A stretch of 64,000 bases of DNA, from positions 32,603-96,602 of the forward strand of contig DYHH01000011.1 of assembly GCA_020724265.1 (NCBI GenBank), in the 5' to 3' direction. Positions 63,456 to 64,000 of this stretch are shown here, piece by piece. The notes beneath the pieces are model-generated. The model was not told the DNA's origin. It worked only from the letters and a program-made list of their open reading frames with translations, and ran no database searches. Every line of letters begins with the position of its first letter. The first letter of the stretch is position 1. The translations under genes and the position numbers were made by a program. This DNA comes from Melioribacter roseus. Lineage in GTDB: Bacteria; Bacteroidota; Ignavibacteria; Ignavibacteriales; Melioribacteraceae.

Positions 63456-64000
63456 GATTGTCCTTGTAATAAATTTTCACGTAAACTATGCATAGCAGTC
63501 AGTACTTTTGTTCGAACAGTTTCAACCGGTATATTTAATTTATCTGCAATTTCATCCAAAGTGTATCCATCATAATATGCGAGATGAATTACGTATTTCT
63601 GTGCATCTGTCAAACGAGCAAGAGCTTTTTCAACCTTATCTTTTACTTTGAAAGCTGTTTTAATATCAAGTGTATCTATATCGCGAGCGAGGTAAGGAAT
63701 AATATATAGATTCTCAAAATCATCATCGTAAAAATCTAATGTTGAAGATGAGTCTCTACTTCTTCTAAGAGATTCAACAGCACGGTTGCGTGCTAAGGTA
63801 ACAATCCATGTATAAACATTACCGGTTTCGAAATCAAACTTTTCGATGTTTTTCCAGATGATTGCAAAAATTTCGACAAGGATATTTTCGGCAGTTAATT
63901 CGTCGGGAGCAATTTTTTTTACAAGAGTATAGAGTAAATCGGAGTATCTTTCGAATAATTCTTCTAATGCACGGGAATCATACTTAGAAATTCTCTGCAT
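63452..64000 (-). CDS. ECF sigma-70 family RNA polymerase sigma factor (5' end probably outside window)
   Basis: The visible 182 aa show sigma region 2 (ALEELFERYSDLLYTLVKKI, FDFETGNVYTWIVTLARNRAVES) and region 4 (LTDAQKYVIHLAYYDGYTLDEIA, VETVRTKVLTAM). The open frame reaches position 64000 at a Met codon, but ECF factors usually begin some residues earlier, so the true start may lie outside. It is followed by its anti-sigma gene with a 4-nt overlap. Confidence 0.92.
   Translation of the reverse strand: MQRISKYDSRALEELFERYSDLLYTLVKKIAPDELTAENILVEIFAIIWKNIEKFDFETGNVYTWIVTLARNRAVESLRRSRDSSSTLDFYDDDFENLYIIPYLARDIDTLDIKTAFKVKDKVEKALARLTDAQKYVIHLAYYDGYTLDEIADKLNIPVETVRTKVLTAMHSLRENLLQGQS

Overview
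The window is AT-rich, densely coded DNA from a Gram-negative bacterium of the Bacteroidota/Chlorobiota side, most likely an Ignavibacteria member. Five large surface or secreted proteins end in a type IX secretion (T9SS) sorting tail with the NYPNPFNP motif, a typical feature of Ignavibacteria. A Gram-negative type YidC and a patatin-Omp85 protein show an outer membrane. The order rpmH-rnpA-yidD-yidC is the usual bacterial arrangement. The taxonomic call is inference from these family signatures; there is no rRNA or tRNA gene in the window.

Layout. 1-4.8 kb, minus strand: two M16 peptidases (one catalytic, one apparently not), an EamA transporter and the tRNA hydroxylase TrhO. 4.9-11.9 kb, plus strand: YciI protein, SpoIID-like protein, glycosyltransferase, BatA-like protein, HflX and a MOSC protein, several overlapping by 4 nt. 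11.9-14.8 kb is an accessory patch: a DUF3800 protein, a candidate small RNA on the minus strand, a relic of the hutH start, and an AlbA_2/HATPase protein sitting immediately before intact hutH. 14.8-17.3 kb: hutH and an aldo/keto reductase. 17.3-24 kb: a perfect 25-bp inverted repeat and four T9SS cargo genes, two of them tandem paralogues. 24-26.2 kb: a peptidoglycan-recycling type cluster of AmgK-like kinase, stand-alone RapZ C-terminal domain and MurU-like nucleotidyltransferase. 26.4-32 kb: a structured RNA with mutually exclusive stems, then rpmH, rnpA, yidD, yidC and the patatin-Omp85 gene.

32-47.4 kb mixes a possible PD-(D/E)XK nuclease/TPR pair, an amidotransferase-like protein, a PAS histidine kinase, two TauE/SafE permeases, Sua5, HisN, a ferredoxin, a large BNR-repeat T9SS protein, PepSY and DUF4920 proteins, PriA and a Yip1 protein. 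47.5-53 kb: tryptophanase, paired CTCTGTG palindromes around a dead GxxExxY gene, a DUF4905-like gene with AmmeMemoRadiSam A and B, a CNNM/CBS protein and a relic of a second Memo-type gene. 53-64 kb: GlyRS, a TlpA-like lipoprotein, a MarR-pirin pair, DUF2203, OsmC, a yeast-type cytosine deaminase, a SpeD-SpeE fusion, a 5-formyl-THF cyclo-ligase, PspC proteins and an ECF sigma/anti-sigma pair.

The most novel-looking points are the candidate minus-strand small RNA at 12.8 kb, the switch-like RNA at 26.4 kb, the kinase-RapZ-C-MurU cluster, and two places where a diverged piece of a gene end lies on the far side of a neighbouring gene (hutH 5' end, Memo 3' end), suggesting gene gain by end-replacing recombination.
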